The notes beneath the pieces are model-generated. The model was given only the letters and a program-made list of their open reading frames with translations. It was not told where the DNA came from and did not search any database. Shown here piece after piece: positions 1 to 12,500 of a stretch of DNA of 64,000 bases. The position numbers and the translations under genes were made by a program. This stretch comes from Uranotaenia lowii (lineage: Eukaryota; Arthropoda; Insecta; Diptera; Culicidae). The DNA lies in NCBI RefSeq assembly GCF_029784155.1, contig NC_073692.1, positions 272,089,327 through 272,153,326 of the forward strand, in the 5' to 3' direction. Each line of letters opens with the position of its first letter. The first letter of the stretch is position 1.

Positions 1-408
1 TTTTTTATGTAGGTATATACACATAATTGAAATTTTAAATGATTTTGAATTGTAATAAAAAACATGAAATTGAGGGTTAATTATTATAGTTAATACTATT
101 CTTTAATAAAGAGTCTAAATCAATTGCAATAAAAATAGCCGAACTTTCAGATGCAGATTTTTTGGATTGGATTTTTTCTTAAAATTCAATATTATTGTTT
201 GGATGGATTGAAACCAGTTTCACCAATATAATTGGTGTAGACCTTGAAATCCAGAAGTGTTTTTCAAAAATTACTATAAGATCTTCCGAATAGCTCGTTA
301 TTTGCCTTGTTTCCGAAAAAATAGTCGACTGATAACGGGTTGGTTTTAATTCACAAGGAAAAAATTAAAACATATGCAAACTGATTTGGGAAGATTTTTG
401 CGCCCTAA

Positions 409-1523
409 GGCGGCATCCATAAATTATGTAACGCTCCTAGGGGGGGGGAGGGAGTAAGCTCAAGCGTTACGAATTGTGACATAGGGGAGGGGGGGAGGTA
501 TACTCATCGTTACGTAACAATTTTTTCCTTCAAAATTTCAGTTTAATTGCAGCTTTTTAGATTCAGAATAGTAAGTAAACCATAATCAGCTTGAAATTTG
601 TAGATAAGCTTCAACCAGATTGAAACTGGTTTGTCACCTTTCCACTTTAAAGATTCTGAGAGAGATTCCATAAAATGTGCATTGGATATGAGTGAAATAA
701 CCGTTGAAAAACCGAATATTGGGTACATTAACTCCCAAGAACTCAATCAAATCTTAAAACAGAAGTTTTATTATATTTTCTCAATTGATTCAAAAAAAGC
801 AATTTTGGTTATTGCGACGAATAATACTAAGTAAAGTATATTTTGCATAACAAGTAATGCACCTTGAACAAAATAAAGTAAACAACGTAGATCATCAGTT
901 AACAAACACAGAACAACTCCTAATAAGACCAAGCCCACCGGGCGTTGCTATTTCGGTCGGTATTTAAGATGGTTTGATTGGTTGCGTTTTTATCTATTTA
1001 CTGATTTTCGCACCCATTGTTGCCATCCAGGTTGGTATTTGTGTTTGTTTATTTTCTGATAGCGACGACTGGCTGCGTTGCTACCTGGTTGCTACATAAA
1101 CGAATCCTGTAACAACCTACTGCTCGAATGCTATTTCTCGAATCAAGTTAGCGACTGTTGGTGCGATGATGGGTTGATAGATATGTTGCTGAATCTACTC
1201 GATTCGAGGTTTAGCAACCATTGGTGGGCTTGGTCTAAGCCAATGAATTTTTTTTTATCAGAAAGTTGTCATCAATGAGTACTAAGAAGCGATTTGGATA
1301 GATATTGATTCCGGTTTAAAGAACGTTAAAAAATGTATGTTAAATTTTTTTATTACCTTCGAAAATCAGTATTTAAAAACATGAAAAGAGGGGGAGGGGG
1401 GTAATTATCAGCGTTACGTAATTTTCATAGAGGGGTACGTCGAAACGTAACGATTTGTGACATACGGGGGGGAGGGGGTCAAAAAAGTGCATTTTTTGCG
1501 TTACGTAATTTATGGATGCCGCC
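409..1523. mobile_element. PIF/Harbinger-type MITE with G-tract subterminal regions
   Basis: Terminal inverted repeats of about 27 bp begin GGCGGCATCCATAAATTA at both ends and differ at one base. The trinucleotide TAA lies immediately outside each end (406-408 and 1524-1526), matching the TWA target duplications of PIF/Harbinger elements. The element is 1115 bp and has no transposase ORF. Both subterminal regions carry CGTTACG motifs and long runs of G on the + strand (about 440-455, 484-497, 1389-1401, 1466-1478). Non-autonomous; it lies in the presumed intron of the downstream minus-strand gene. Confidence 0.8.
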
Positions 1524-2757
1524 TAAACTTTTTTTTATTTTTTTGTCAAAAACTATCTACCACCTAGTTTTATGGCGTTTAGTAGTTTGAAAACTTATCC
1601 ATTTAGAGTTGAATCGATCAATGATGACTGATGAAGTAACTAACCTACATGAACAACAAAAAAATATTTTGAATCTATTTATTTTTCTTATTTTATTCAA
1701 TGAAACAGATTATTGGAAATAATACTACAAAGTGGCAAATTTCCGGATTAAACGATACAGATTTTGTCTGGGTAATCTTGTTCCGAAGATACAACGATTT
1801 AAAAAAAAAAATTAACACTTTTGCTGAAAATTTAATGGATAAAATAATAACTGTTGCTGAAACTGTTTGCTATTTGATTTGAAGCTATTTTATACTGAAA
1901 ATTTTGAGCTATTTTACGAACTTAGTGAAGGTTGAAAAGGATTTTCACTCGTGCATTAAAAATATCCTAGATTGATGTCAGTAGGAAATGTTTTCAAAAT
2001 TCCCGAATTTCACAAAACGGTCGAAACAGACTTACTTTTTAATTTGTTTTAGCCCAGAAGTCACTATAAATTACTCACGGTCACAGTCTTCAAGAAAATT
2101 GGCCATTAAGTTAAAACCTTTTTTTTTCTAAATCTTTTCAATATTTTTACACTTTTCTTTGAAAGTGCACAGTTTTTTTCATTGAGTTTTTCAAATTCTT
2201 CACACCTTGGAAAATGTGATTTTTGTTTTTTGTTTTAAAAACACTTGAAATAATCGACATAAGTATTTTAACGTCACAATTATGCTAATGTTGTTATTTG
2301 TGCTCCATAAGCCGCTCTAAAAAAGTAAACCTTTTTGTTTATACGAATCGTATAAAGATGTGTTTGAAAAAAGATATGTATCTCTGATTTCTGTGTTTAA
2401 TTTGTTTAGTTGAAAGGGTGGCGAGCGCAACTCTGATTGGACAGCCTTTAGTATTGTCTGAAGGGATGATTTTGGAAGATCAAAATGAAATTCTGCTAGC
2501 TTTGCCTTAAAATATGTAAAAAGGACTAAGATTTTTGTTTTTCTACATATGAAAAACAAAGGATTATCTGCCCATAAAGCAAATTTCGAGAAGCGCACTT
2601 TAAAAGTCACAATATTTTTCGAAAAGGTAAACTCTTTAGTTGATCAAAGGTGTGAAGATTTAAATATTTAAATTTGAAATTTGCAGAAATAAAAAATTTC
2701 GACGCAGCTTTCTTTGAATTCTTTTTCAAATCGACATAAGAGATAACGACTGTAAAG

Positions 2758-2830
2758 TTTCCATACAAACTAAATAATTCACTAAATAACAAACTAAATA
2801 ATTCACTAAATAACAAACTAAATAATATCA
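2758..2830. repeat. Short AT-rich tandem repeat
   Basis: About two and a half copies of a 28-bp unit containing ACTAAATAATTC and ACTAAATAAC, one after another. No coding potential. Confidence 0.7.
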
Positions 2831-4588
2831 AATTGATATTCTTCATGTTTTCAATTCAAGAAAGAATCTTAAAATTGCTATAGAGAAGAATAATTTGTGA
2901 TTAGTAATTTGCTATATAGAAGAATAATTTGAACTGAAATCAATCCTTTGTGCTTAGTAAACTTTGATAATTACATCTTATGATCAAAATTTATTGATAC
3001 AAAACGTTTCCAATACTGAAAACATTCTAAAATATTGATTGAAGACTTAAATATTCATAAAAAATAAGTTTTTCAGAAAGTCCAAATCACTTTTCTTTCC
3101 AGGCGATGACAATTTTTATTGTTTCAGAATGACAAAAATTTGAGTAAAAATAAAAAAAATAAATATTCCTTGAAAAAAGTTAGTTGAAACTGGAATAATT
3201 TTAAAGATAATAATTTCTAAATATGGACTTCACATCTTCAAAAAATGAAAACGTATGGGGACTCACCGACGAAATATTTTAATTTTGCCTGAAAATGATT
3301 CAGAAAAGGGTTAATGTTCCATTTCTGAAATAATAAGAGGTACTGTATTTTTTCTTTTAAACATCTTCCATAAATAAACCTTGTATATGAATCGGAAAGG
3401 TTTTATAAGGCACATGTAATGGTCTTTCAAGAATTTTTCTAGAAGGCCTCGACACTTTTTGTGTTTATAAGACTTATCAAAATGCCTCAAAGAAACGTAT
3501 CAAGGCTAAAGCAGTTTTGTAGGGAAGCCTCATAGAATGCTATATAACTTTTCCGATTAATAGAATCGGCATCCAAGCCTCTTTTTCGAATTTTACACAC
3601 TTTATTAAAACACAAAAGTTATGTAAAAGTGTATTAGTTCGATAAGTTATTTTACGAAAAAAAAAAATCGTTTTTTAAGTGTTCAATAAAGAGTATTATA
3701 AATTTTATATATTAGCGCCATTTTTATGACAAATAATGACGAATGTATAAACGATGTCTTTCTATTTTAGAAAGTAAACTTTATCTTGTGCATGTTTTTA
3801 ATACATTTTTACATCATTATGGCTTATATAATGTAGAAAAATTGTTAATCAACCGCATAAAAGATTCAAAAGTTGGAAACGATATTCTTTTAATATTATT
3901 CATCGGATTATTATTAAGTACGATTAAGTACGAATTTTAGCTGGCCCCTAATTTTTCTCAACTTTTCTTATACATATTTGCGGTAAATGTGAAAGCGCAA
4001 GTGAATCAACAACAGGCAACGAAATTCGGGATGAAAAATAACATTGATTTTCTGAAAAAAATTATGATAAACAGGATAAGCATTGTGTTTCATTTTATTT
4101 TTATATTTGTTTCGGACGAGATTCATTTGTTTTAAAATTGTTCACCAGGATCCTCATTAAGGAGCAGAATTATTTGTAGATGAAAATAATATAATTCATA
4201 GGTTTTATAAGCGGAATTTATAAAAAATTTTATATTTAATTTGGCATGTTAAAGTTTTATAATTTGCTCTACAGAACCTACTGCAGAAGGGCCTTTTTGT
4301 GCTGTTTAGCGTTGTACCTATTACAGTTTTATTGATCCTTACATAACCGGACGCGGTTTTATAGCTTTAATTTATAGTTGGTATTGAGTCCCTTAAAAAA
4401 CCTTAGTTGTTAGTTGGGGTAGCCCGTAATGCCCGTTGAAATAAAAAAAAAAATTAGGAAACTGAGAATTTTCGGATAAAATTAAATAAATACAAATCAA
4501 ACATAAGAAAAATATTGTATTTAATAAAATAATAAATAACTCTGGGCAACGGAAAATAAAGCTCAGAGAAAACAATTGCAATACTTAC

Positions 4589-5842
4589 CTGTAGTTTACA
4601 GGAAGGAGGCGATACTACCAGGCAAATTTTCATGGTCGCTTTGAGGAAGTCGTCTCTTTTCTTCCGCACACTGCTGCTGGCAACCGTCGGATCGACCGGC
4701 GAAGGAGATCCGGTGCTGCTGGGTGCTGCCGCTGGGGTCGGTATTGCAGAACTCGTCGCCGCCGTTGGATGAGACGCTGCAGGTTTGGTCACCTGATCAC
4801 CCTTGCCATACCAACTGGTGCTGGTGATGGTGGGCGGCGTCAGGACCGGAGTTGCTGAGGTTGTGGTTGCGCAGGAAGGAGCACTTCCGATGACCGGTGC
4901 CGGAGCAGTTTCACGGGTAGGGGTCGGAGATTTGTTAAGCCTTGGGGGCACCGGAGGTCCGGGAGTTGAGCCAATCGGAGTGGTCACTTGACTTGGAGGG
5001 GGTTGTGGCTGTTGTTGGGGTGCTGGTTGCTGCATCGGAGTTGAAGATTTGAGCAGCAATGATCTGCTACGCCTTGCGGGAACGGCAGGGCATGGTGGAT
5101 TATTGGGTGGATTGATTGCTGTGGGCGCATTGTTGTTGGTGGGTGACGATGATGAGCAAGGCGTACCGGAAGAGGGTGGTGAATTTTTCATACAGCATCC
5201 AGATATGTTGTTAAAGTTCAGTATAAAGGGATTATTGCTTCTTTGGTCCATTGGTTTCGTTTGTTGTTGGTGCAAATGCTGGTGGTAGTTTGGTGGCGGT
5301 CTTGCTGAAGCCGTTCGAGTATCGCCGCCGTCTGAGGCCACATTTGAAATGTGGGTTAGACTACTTTTTCTACTAACGGTAGGATGACCAGCAGTTGTGG
5401 GGGAGGCCAGCTGAACTGGATTAGGCGGAAGGGGATGGAAGGGATTTTGGCGTGCTACGAATTGAGTTGGGGTTGAGTTGGGAGAACGATTTATTTGCTG
5501 ATACATTTGAAACTTGGGGGGTGATTTTGACAGGGTCTGTTCAAAGCTCCTGCTAAGGCCCTGGGGGGATGAAGCATTTTGTGAGGAAGCTTGGAAAATT
5601 TCCAACGTTTTTGTATTGCCTGGTAAGCCACTAGTTGGCGATAGCACCATTGTCATCGAAACAGTCGATGGATAAATTGATCCTTTAGGGCCTCCGCTCG
5701 GCGACGATAAAGCATCACATGCGGGCGATATTTGCTCATGGCTTCGTACTAGTTTTCGATGTTTTTTGTTCTCATTTAGTTGGACGTGTTCATCCATTAT
5801 ATACATCCAAAAAGGGGGAAGAGTGAGGTTGTCCGTCAGCAA
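4589..5842 (-). CDS. Large Pro/Ser-rich coding exon, endocytic or SH3-adaptor-like protein
   Basis: The open frame runs 462 codons, but only 4589-5842 is taken as exon because CAG/GTAAGT at 4583-4591 is a strong donor. The best start is MDEHVQLN at 5797 (A at -3, G at +4), giving about 403 residues; a methionine at 5842 is possible. The product is low-complexity and rich in Pro, Ser, Thr and Gln. It has two NPF motifs (QNPFHPLPPN and NNPFILNF), the known ligands of EH domains, and proline motifs of the PxxPxR type (PPVPPRLNKSP, PAVPARRSR), known SH3 ligands. The exon ends KATMKICLVVSPPS. No folded domain is visible. I infer a scaffold in endocytosis or signalling but do not recognise the gene. 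Base composition is far more GC-rich than the flanks, which supports real coding. Downstream exons lie outside the window. Confidence 0.75.
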
Positions 5843-5983
5843 ATAACCGAAAAAAAAGTGTGGCCCTTCTTTTCTACGATGTTGGTTTGTTGGAATGAAG
5901 ATGAGAAGAATTTTACCTTTCAGCAGTTGTTTCCCATTTCGGAGGATTTTTTCTTGCTTGTTTTGATTTTGTTTATTTCCCAG

Positions 5984-6148
5984 GAAAACTGTATTCCAAC
6001 CAGTAGTGCTATGACCAAATCACCGTCTAATAATCGTGCTCGGAATTCCTCGGAACAATCTCAGCAATGTTTACTACTATTCGACGTTGACAATCCAGTA
6101 CCAAAACTACAGCTTCACATGATGTTTATGTATAGTTTGGATTAATAT
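5984..6148 (+). CDS. Possible + strand terminal exon
   Basis: A long pyrimidine tract ending TTTATTTCCCAG at 5983 is followed by 54 open codons and a TAA stop. The peptide starts ENCIPTSSAMTKSP and ends LQLHMMFMYSLD. It is opposite in strand to the large exon at 4589-5842 and just outside it. The acceptor is good but the peptide is unrecognised, so it may be a chance ORF or the mirror of a 5' untranslated exon of the minus-strand gene, which has a weak donor (AAAG/GTAAAA) near 5917. Confidence 0.25.
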
Positions 6149-6825
6149 ATTCATTGCTTTTATCACATTTGATTTCAAATTAATACGTTGCCTATAATGC
6201 AAAAGACGAGCTGGAAAAACAGAAAAAAGATATCAGTTTTATTATCCGTACATTTCAATTGACTTCTAGGACTGAATGGTGGCTTGCGGTCGAATGTTAT
6301 GAACCTTTTTTGTGTGCACGACAGCACTTAAGGCGGTACCGGATTTAGCTTCAGGATTGTAGGGTGAAATTCTTTTCAAGAGACTTGAATAAAGTATTGT
6401 GTCGTCGTTGTATATTTCAGGTTAAAATGAAAATAAAAAATCTATTTTTTTCAAAACTCAACAACATCAAAATGGTTTTGCGACATAACGGAATCGAAGG
6501 AGAATGGTTAAAAAATGAATATTGAACCAGTCATAGTATTTAAAACCTTTAACAAATGTTTTGATATCGATACCCTCAATTGTTCCTGCGCAAATTGTGT
6601 CATTTTGTTGGATTAGATATTTTTTAAATACATTAGTTTTAATAAATAAACAATTAAATATGGTTTTTACACTGAGTTTCATTACCTCATGGTAAGGAGG
6701 TCTAATTCAAAGATATAATCTTGAACCTGGAAAGTAAAATTTAAAAAAGGTTCCACGTACCCTTGTGATTGACTACATAAACTTGATTGTGCACATTAAA
6801 TTTTTCAGAATTTATCTTTGAAAAC
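6149..6825. other. Intergenic AT-rich DNA, nothing identified
   Basis: The stretch has only short ORFs without recognisable motifs, such as 6467-6682 on the minus strand. No inverted repeats or splice signals stood out. Confidence 0.5.
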
Positions 6826-6827
6826 GG

Positions 6828-6905
6828 ACGTGGCTTAGAGGATACCGTTAAAGTGTTCTGAGTCATGAGAGCGAATCTCGGTAACGGCATACAAAGTGCT
6901 TTTTC
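6828..6905 (+). mobile_element. tRNA-like SINE head
   Basis: TGGCTTAGAGGATA resembles a pol III A box and GAGCGAATCTCGG about 45 bases later resembles a B box. Spacing fits a tRNA-derived promoter, but no cloverleaf with a paired acceptor stem forms, so it is a SINE head rather than a tRNA gene. It resembles the sequence at 43918-44003 on the minus strand. Confidence 0.5.
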
Positions 6906-7454
6906 TGTGGATTAGAGGATTTAACAGTTAAGCATTTGTACGATGCTAGAAATCATATCATTGATAGAAGTCTCAGCTAACATGAAATCGTCACAGAAAT
7001 GATAATTCACATTGACTATTAAGACATTTTCAATAACCATCGTTAACATGTTGGTATAGAGTGATTTCCTATTATTTATTTACAACAAGCTTTGCCCAAA
7101 AAAAAATTGAATCGTTAAGCAGTTAAGTTAGTCCGTGAATATGGGAGATAAGGTCATAACGAGTAGCCGGGGCATAGTAAGCGCTTCTCTTTTTTACAAA
7201 TATTCTTATTTTCTCAAATTAACTTTCATGAGGATTAGTTTCGAACTTCCTTTAGTATTAATTTTTCCACAAAAAAGAAATCTCATCATCTTTGGAGCAT
7301 ATAAATTTGAAATTACACGCTGTCAGAAAACACAAAAGACGGCGAATTGCTTAATTTTTCCGAAAAGATATGATTAAATTAAGAAAAGGGGATCAAGTAT
7401 CCCCATTCTCCCCTACTAATACGCCAAATCGTCAGATAAAAGAAGTTAAGCTAT

Positions 7455-7895
7455 AGCTCTATAATTCAATTGACTTCATCGAGTTGAATTCACTGCTAGA
7501 TTCTACCGCAGAAAATGCTGATCGTGCCCCGATTAATGGTGCTTATGTACCCGTTACGAAATAGATTTTTTAGTGTCTGATCACGAAACAATGAAGTAAC
7601 TCACAAATTATAGCTGTTTGCGGTGGTAAAATCAGCTTCTTGAGGTGACCATTATGCCCTTATTTCCCTTACCATTCATGATCGGTTATTTCGATCTTTA
7701 CATTGAAAAATGCATCTTTTGGTTGAAAAATGCATTTTAAATTTTTTTTTTTCAAAAGCTGAAAATCAGTCTCAGTAGGGGCATAATGAGACCCTTCACT
7801 GGGCCAGTATAAGCACCATTAATCGGGGCACGATGAGCATTTTCAGCCGTAGAATCTAGCATCGAATTCATCTTGATGAAGTCAACTGATTTAAC
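7455..7895. mobile_element. Inverted-repeat MITE fragment, GTGCCCCGATTAATGG family
   Basis: Arms of about 90 bp at 7461-7549 and 7807-7895 are inverted copies sharing GTGCCCCGATTAATGGTG and TGCTAGATTCTAC. A third, same-orientation copy is at 8521-8612. The inner segment 7570-7670 also matches 14045-14145 (CATTATGCC, TTTATTTCCC). No ORF. These are pieces of one non-autonomous family scattered by later insertions. Confidence 0.6.
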
Positions 7896-8146
7896 ACGTT
7901 CGTCGCCACGCTCATTTTGGTAGTTTTGCTAGCCGGGCCCAAAGAAATTTTCAGAGAGAGAAAGCAAAGAGGGAGAACTCCCGTATTTGAAACGTGTTGC
8001 GAAGCTGAGCGGTTAACTCAAGTAAGAGAGCGTCACACGCTTTTTGATGTGATGGGCCCCCCAGGAAATACACCCGTCACCCGAATATGGGTGCCGTGGC
8101 GACGAACGTGTTTAAGAGCTACAGATTGACATGATACATCTGACGA

Positions 8147-8228
8147 TTTGGCCAATGGGTATCGTGTCGGAGAGGTAATCAATAGGCTCGAGTTCGATAC
8201 CTGTTCGAGAATATTTTTTTTTTTTCAT
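8147..8228 (+). mobile_element. tRNA-like SINE head with pol III terminator
   Basis: TTGGCCAATGGGTATC (A-box-like) is followed by GAGTTCGATACC (B-box-like), then a run of T at 8212-8224 that would terminate pol III. No proper acceptor stem, so a tRNA-derived SINE remnant is preferred over a tRNA gene. Confidence 0.5.
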
Positions 8229-8696
8229 TTACCATAATCGATGCATTTTGCACTAAGCGGTAGGTCGAAGATCCATCAAACAAAGAAATGACAAAATAAT
8301 GAATACGATACAATTCACAGACAGTCATACATAAAATTTCTGGTGCTTTGTATGTCGGATTATGCTACTAGCCGTATAACGCAACAATCAAAATAATCGA
8401 TTATGAACGGTAAATGAGAAAAAATAACTCGACTTTTTCTCGAGTCATGAGTCTTTAAATTACCTTTCCGACACCTAACCAATAGGATGAATTGTCAGGT
8501 TTAAACTAGTCAAGCTGTGACTCTAGAATTCAGTTGACTCAATCGAGTTGAATTCGCTGTTAGATTCTATTGCAGTAAATGCTCATCGTGCCCCGATCAA
8601 TGGCGTTCTATACGCCCCGAGTCAACAAATTAAAGTAAAAACGCTTTTTAAAATTTAATTGTACAAAATCACGAATTTTACGATGGTCAAAATGGA

Positions 8697-8900
8697 GAAC
8701 AAATGTGTACTAGACTGCCCCAAATGTCCCGACTTTTGAAAAAGTTATACGCTGCAGGCTAAAATTGATCCTGAGCCTAGTACAAGATCTCATGCCAAAT
8801 TTGGGCAAGATCGGACCACGGGAAGGGGCTGCTCAACAAGCCTGAAGTTTGTATGGGATTTTGAGACATTTTGTTCGAGAGGAACATGAAAAACCAGTTT
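8697..8900 (+). repeat. Dispersed repeat, copy 1 (pair with 13347-13550)
   Basis: This segment shares ACTGCCCCAAATG, GCTGCAGGCTAAAATTGATC, CATGCCAAATTTGGGC and AAAAACCAGTTTTTC with 13347-13550 in the same orientation. The divergence suggests two old copies of one element rather than a recent duplication. No coding capacity. Confidence 0.75.
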
Positions 8901-9159
8901 TTCGTCAATAACTCTTGCCTCCTTCGACCGATTTCTTTCAAAAATAAGTTTTCTTGAAGCCTAAACTATGGCAAACATTTCATCAGAAAATTGCATTTCA
9001 ATTAAAGTTGAGATAAAAAAGTTATTAAGCTTAAAAAATTGGCTAACTTTTTTAAGGGTGATATTCATCCAACCAAGACACTCAATGTGAAATGCATGTC
9101 GTTTCGTCAAATAATGACCGATTTTAATCATTGTTGTTGCGCTCGATTGCATTTTTAAA

Positions 9160-9245
9160 GTTTTTCTAATATTTGAATTTGGATTATATCCACTTGATAG
9201 TTCGGAAAGAAGTAAGGACGGAAAAATGCTTGACAATTTAAAAAA
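9160..9245. repeat. Inverted partner of 13830-13920
   Basis: The segment with ATATCCACTTGATAG and AAATGCTTGACAATTT is repeated in inverse orientation around 13840-13915. Together with the direct pair at 8697 and 13347 it shows that the two flanks of the 9.5-13.3 kb nest belong to related copies. Confidence 0.65.
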
Positions 9246-10499
9246 ATTGCATAACTTAGAAACATGACTGAACGATTTGTAATGCCAATAAAAAGATTCA
9301 CCTTCATTCTCCATCAAAAGACAGATACAGCTAATAAAATAAAAACGTGAAAAAAATATAAAAGGACCTTTTTTCGAAAAATTATCAATTTATTGGCATC
9401 ATAAAGCGTTGGCCCATGTGTTTTTCGATCTGGAAAATTGTTGGCAGTTGGGTCTGAGAGTAACAACCATTCTGAATAGATTTTTTGAGAAAAAAATTGA
9501 TCCTGAGTTAGGTAGAAAAGATGAAACCAGTGATGGTAAATTTCGCCCGTCACGCTTGACCCGACTAATTTTGTTTCATCAAACGACTGGCACTGTTCTC
9601 AATTGACGGAGCCTCACTACTCGCATGACGGATAAAGCACGACAACAATCAACATTTCTCCATCATCGACTGGCGAAGCTCCTACACAAGGTCAAAATTT
9701 CTCCTGAAAGTGACTGGCAAATCTCTTCACACTTCGATCGGCTGCTGACCCCAAGTAACAATTTTAGCTTTATTATGGTCAGCAAAATTTCGTTTGGACT
9801 ATAGCATTAATCTTCATAAAAAGCTAAAGCGCATTCTATAACATCACCTGGACTCTAATAAAGCCAAAATTAGGCTATTTGGCCCTATCCTAGAAACGTC
9901 ATCATGACATATCTTTGTTGGTCATCAATTCTGGTCACCAAAGCTTTTAAAAAGCTATTATAAAACATGTTAGGAATTTTTGTTTTTTTCGATTCTGTGA
10001 GTTCTCGGAGTTTTTTTTTTCAGCAACCATAATGGTTGATGAATGATGATTGCATTATTGAGATATTTATGATCTGGTAAAATTAATAGCCAAAATACCA
10101 ATGTTTTAACCATATTATGAGCCTCTTTTGTACTGCCAGTCAAGATTTTAGGTAAAATGTGTATGAAAAAGTATCTTAAAATAAATGCGCCTCGTCAAAT
10201 CTGATGGTCAATCATGATGGAATTGATGGAAAATGGGCTTGAAAAAATATTTTCCAATGCTTGCATTGTGAATCCATCAACATGGCGTCATTTTGTGCCC
10301 TTCGATTTTGCAACCAACATGGCGTGAGTCAATTCATAGTTTTATTATGGTTTAATGATGACCCCAAAAAAAGCTACGATTTGACGTTTCTCTCGCAAGC
10401 CAACCAATTACACGCTAAGGATGAGTTCTTCATTTCTGAGTTGTTAATCCTTAGTACAGTAAATGAGGACAGACATTTTAAATAAAAACGGATTGGTTG

Positions 10500-11640
10500 T
10501 TAATCACCCGTGAAATAAATCATGAGTTGAAGTCAAATTTCGTTGTCTGACGCCATCTTGAAATCCAAGATGGCGGCTTTCGCTGATCGTTCAAATGTTG
10601 TAAATGACTTAAAATCGCATGAAATCCCATCAATATTGGTATTGGGTGAAAGGACTAAACGATTAGAAGTCGAATTTCGCTATCAGACACCATCTTGAAA
10701 TCCAAGATGGCGGCATCCGCTGAACTTTTAATGCTGTAAATGACCAAAAGTCGCATTAAACAACCACTATATGGGTATTGGTTGAAAGGGCTAAACTAGA
10801 AGAAGCCGATTTTTTTCTTTTCGACGCCATCTTGAAATCCAAGATGGCGCCTTCCGCTGAATTTTGAAATGCTGTTAGTCACTGAGAATCGCATGGAAGG
10901 CCCACAATATTGGTATTTGGTGAAAGGGCTAAACTACAAGAAGTCGAATTTCGCTATCGGACGTCTACTTGAAATCCAAGATGGCAGCTTCCACTGAATT
11001 TTAAAATGCTGTTAATCACTGAAAATCACATGAAACTTCCACAAAATGGGTATAAGTTGAAAAGGATCAACGAGTAGAATACAAATTTCGCAATTAGGCG
11101 TCATCTTGAAATCCAAGATTGCGGCTTCCACTGAACTATAAAATGATTGAAATCATTGAAAGTCACTAGAAATTCCCACAATATGGTCATTGGGTAAAAT
11201 GGCTTAATCAGTTTAAGTGGAATTTCTCTATCAGATCCTCTTGAAATCCAAGATGGCGACTTTCGCTGAACCTTAAAATACTGTAAATAACTAAAAAACC
11301 GCATGAAACACCCACAATATGGGTATTGGCTAAAAGGGCTAACCTAGAAGAAGTCAAATTTTGCTATCAGGTGCGTCTCGAAATCCAAGATGGCGGCTTT
11401 CATTGAACTTTAAAATGCTGTTAAACACTGAAAATCGCATGAAACTCCCACAATATAGGCATTGTGTGAAAGGACCAAACGAGTAGAAGTCGAAGTTTTC
11501 TATCAAACGACATCTTGAAATCCAAGATGGCGGCTTCCACTGAGCTTTAAAATTCTGCAATGACTTAAAACCGCACGAAAGCTTTACAATATTGGTATTC
11601 GTTGAAAGGGATAAACTAGAAGAACCAGACCCTGATTGTT
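10500..11640 (+). repeat. Tandem array of eight 137-bp units, left foldback arm
   Basis: Unit centres recur at about 10549, 10687, 10823, 10960, 11098, 11233, 11370 and 11507, a spacing of 135-138 bp. Each unit has the core GCCATCTTG, a 6-base gap, then AAGATGGCGG, an inverted pair of GCCAT sites, followed by degenerate AATCGCATGAAA, CCCACAATAT and AAAGGGCTAAAC segments. Units have diverged by point changes but keep the core. AAGATGGCGG matches the known YY1 consensus; GCCAT is the core of Drosophila PHO. Confidence 0.9.
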
Positions 11641-11999
11641 TTTGGCAACCCGCTCGAACATTTTGTGTTGTTCAAATCGAACGATTCTTTCCTCAACTTT
11701 GTTTTTTCTTTGTACTACATTTTTTATCATGTTTTTGATGCATTAAGCACTTTTCTTGTTTTGTCGATAGTTTTTGTTTTTTGCCATTTGTTATTTATGT
11801 CATTGTATTATGTCTATCATGCTAATAAATCTAAATTGTATTGGTCCTATTAAAGCGAAAACTATAAGGTTATGTTGTTTCTGTTATTTGTTTGATTTAG
11901 GGACATGTGCCAAAATCGGATGTTTCCAAACTCGAATGTTGCCAAAAACGCCCGGGGTCTGTATTGTGGTTGCTTTGTGCGATTTTGGGTCACTTACAG

Positions 12000-12500
12000 C
12001 ATTTCAGAGTAAAGCGGAAAGAGAAAATCGACTACTACTCGTTTAGCCCTTTTACCCAATACCAATATTGTTGAGGTTTCATACGATTATAAGTCATATA
12101 GGTACAATATTTTAAAGTTCAGTGGAAACCACCATCTTGAATTCGGATGGCGTCAAATAACGAACTTCGACTTTTACTGGTTCATTTCTTTCAACTAATA
12201 CCCATATTGTAAGGGTTTGAGGCGATTTACAGTCATTTACAGTATTTTCAAGTTGAGTGGTAGCCGCCATCTTGGAATATAAGATGGCGACGGACAACGA
12301 AATTCGACTTCTACTCGTTTATTACTTTCACCTAATAACAATTTTAATAAGGTTTCATGATATTTTCAGTTATTTACAACTTTGAAAATAAAAGCGGAAG
12401 CCGCCATCTTGTACTAATGATGGCGTCAAGCAACAAATTTTGTTCCTCCTATTTGAACTCTTTCACTCAATACTCATATTGTAGAGTTATTCATTCCACT
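12000..12500 (-). repeat. Inverted array of about 3.5 units, right foldback arm
   Basis: The same 137-bp unit appears reversed, with cores near 12129-12154, 12257-12290 and 12398-12430 and a partial unit from about 12000. Order and spacing mirror the left array, so the two can pair into a long, imperfect hairpin. Confidence 0.85.

Larger units (their letters stand above)
1..4588 (-). other. Probable intron of the minus-strand gene at 4589-5842
   Basis: The exon at 4589-5842 ends in a clean splice donor (CAG then GTAAGT), so the DNA to its left is read as intron running off the window. It is AT-rich and has only short chance ORFs. It contains the Harbinger-type MITE at 409-1523 and a small minisatellite at 2758-2830. 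I saw no exon between 1530 and 4390. Confidence 0.5.

Noticed and set aside
6828..6905. Genuine tRNA gene
   Set aside because: A- and B-box-like motifs are present but acceptor and anticodon stems do not pair.
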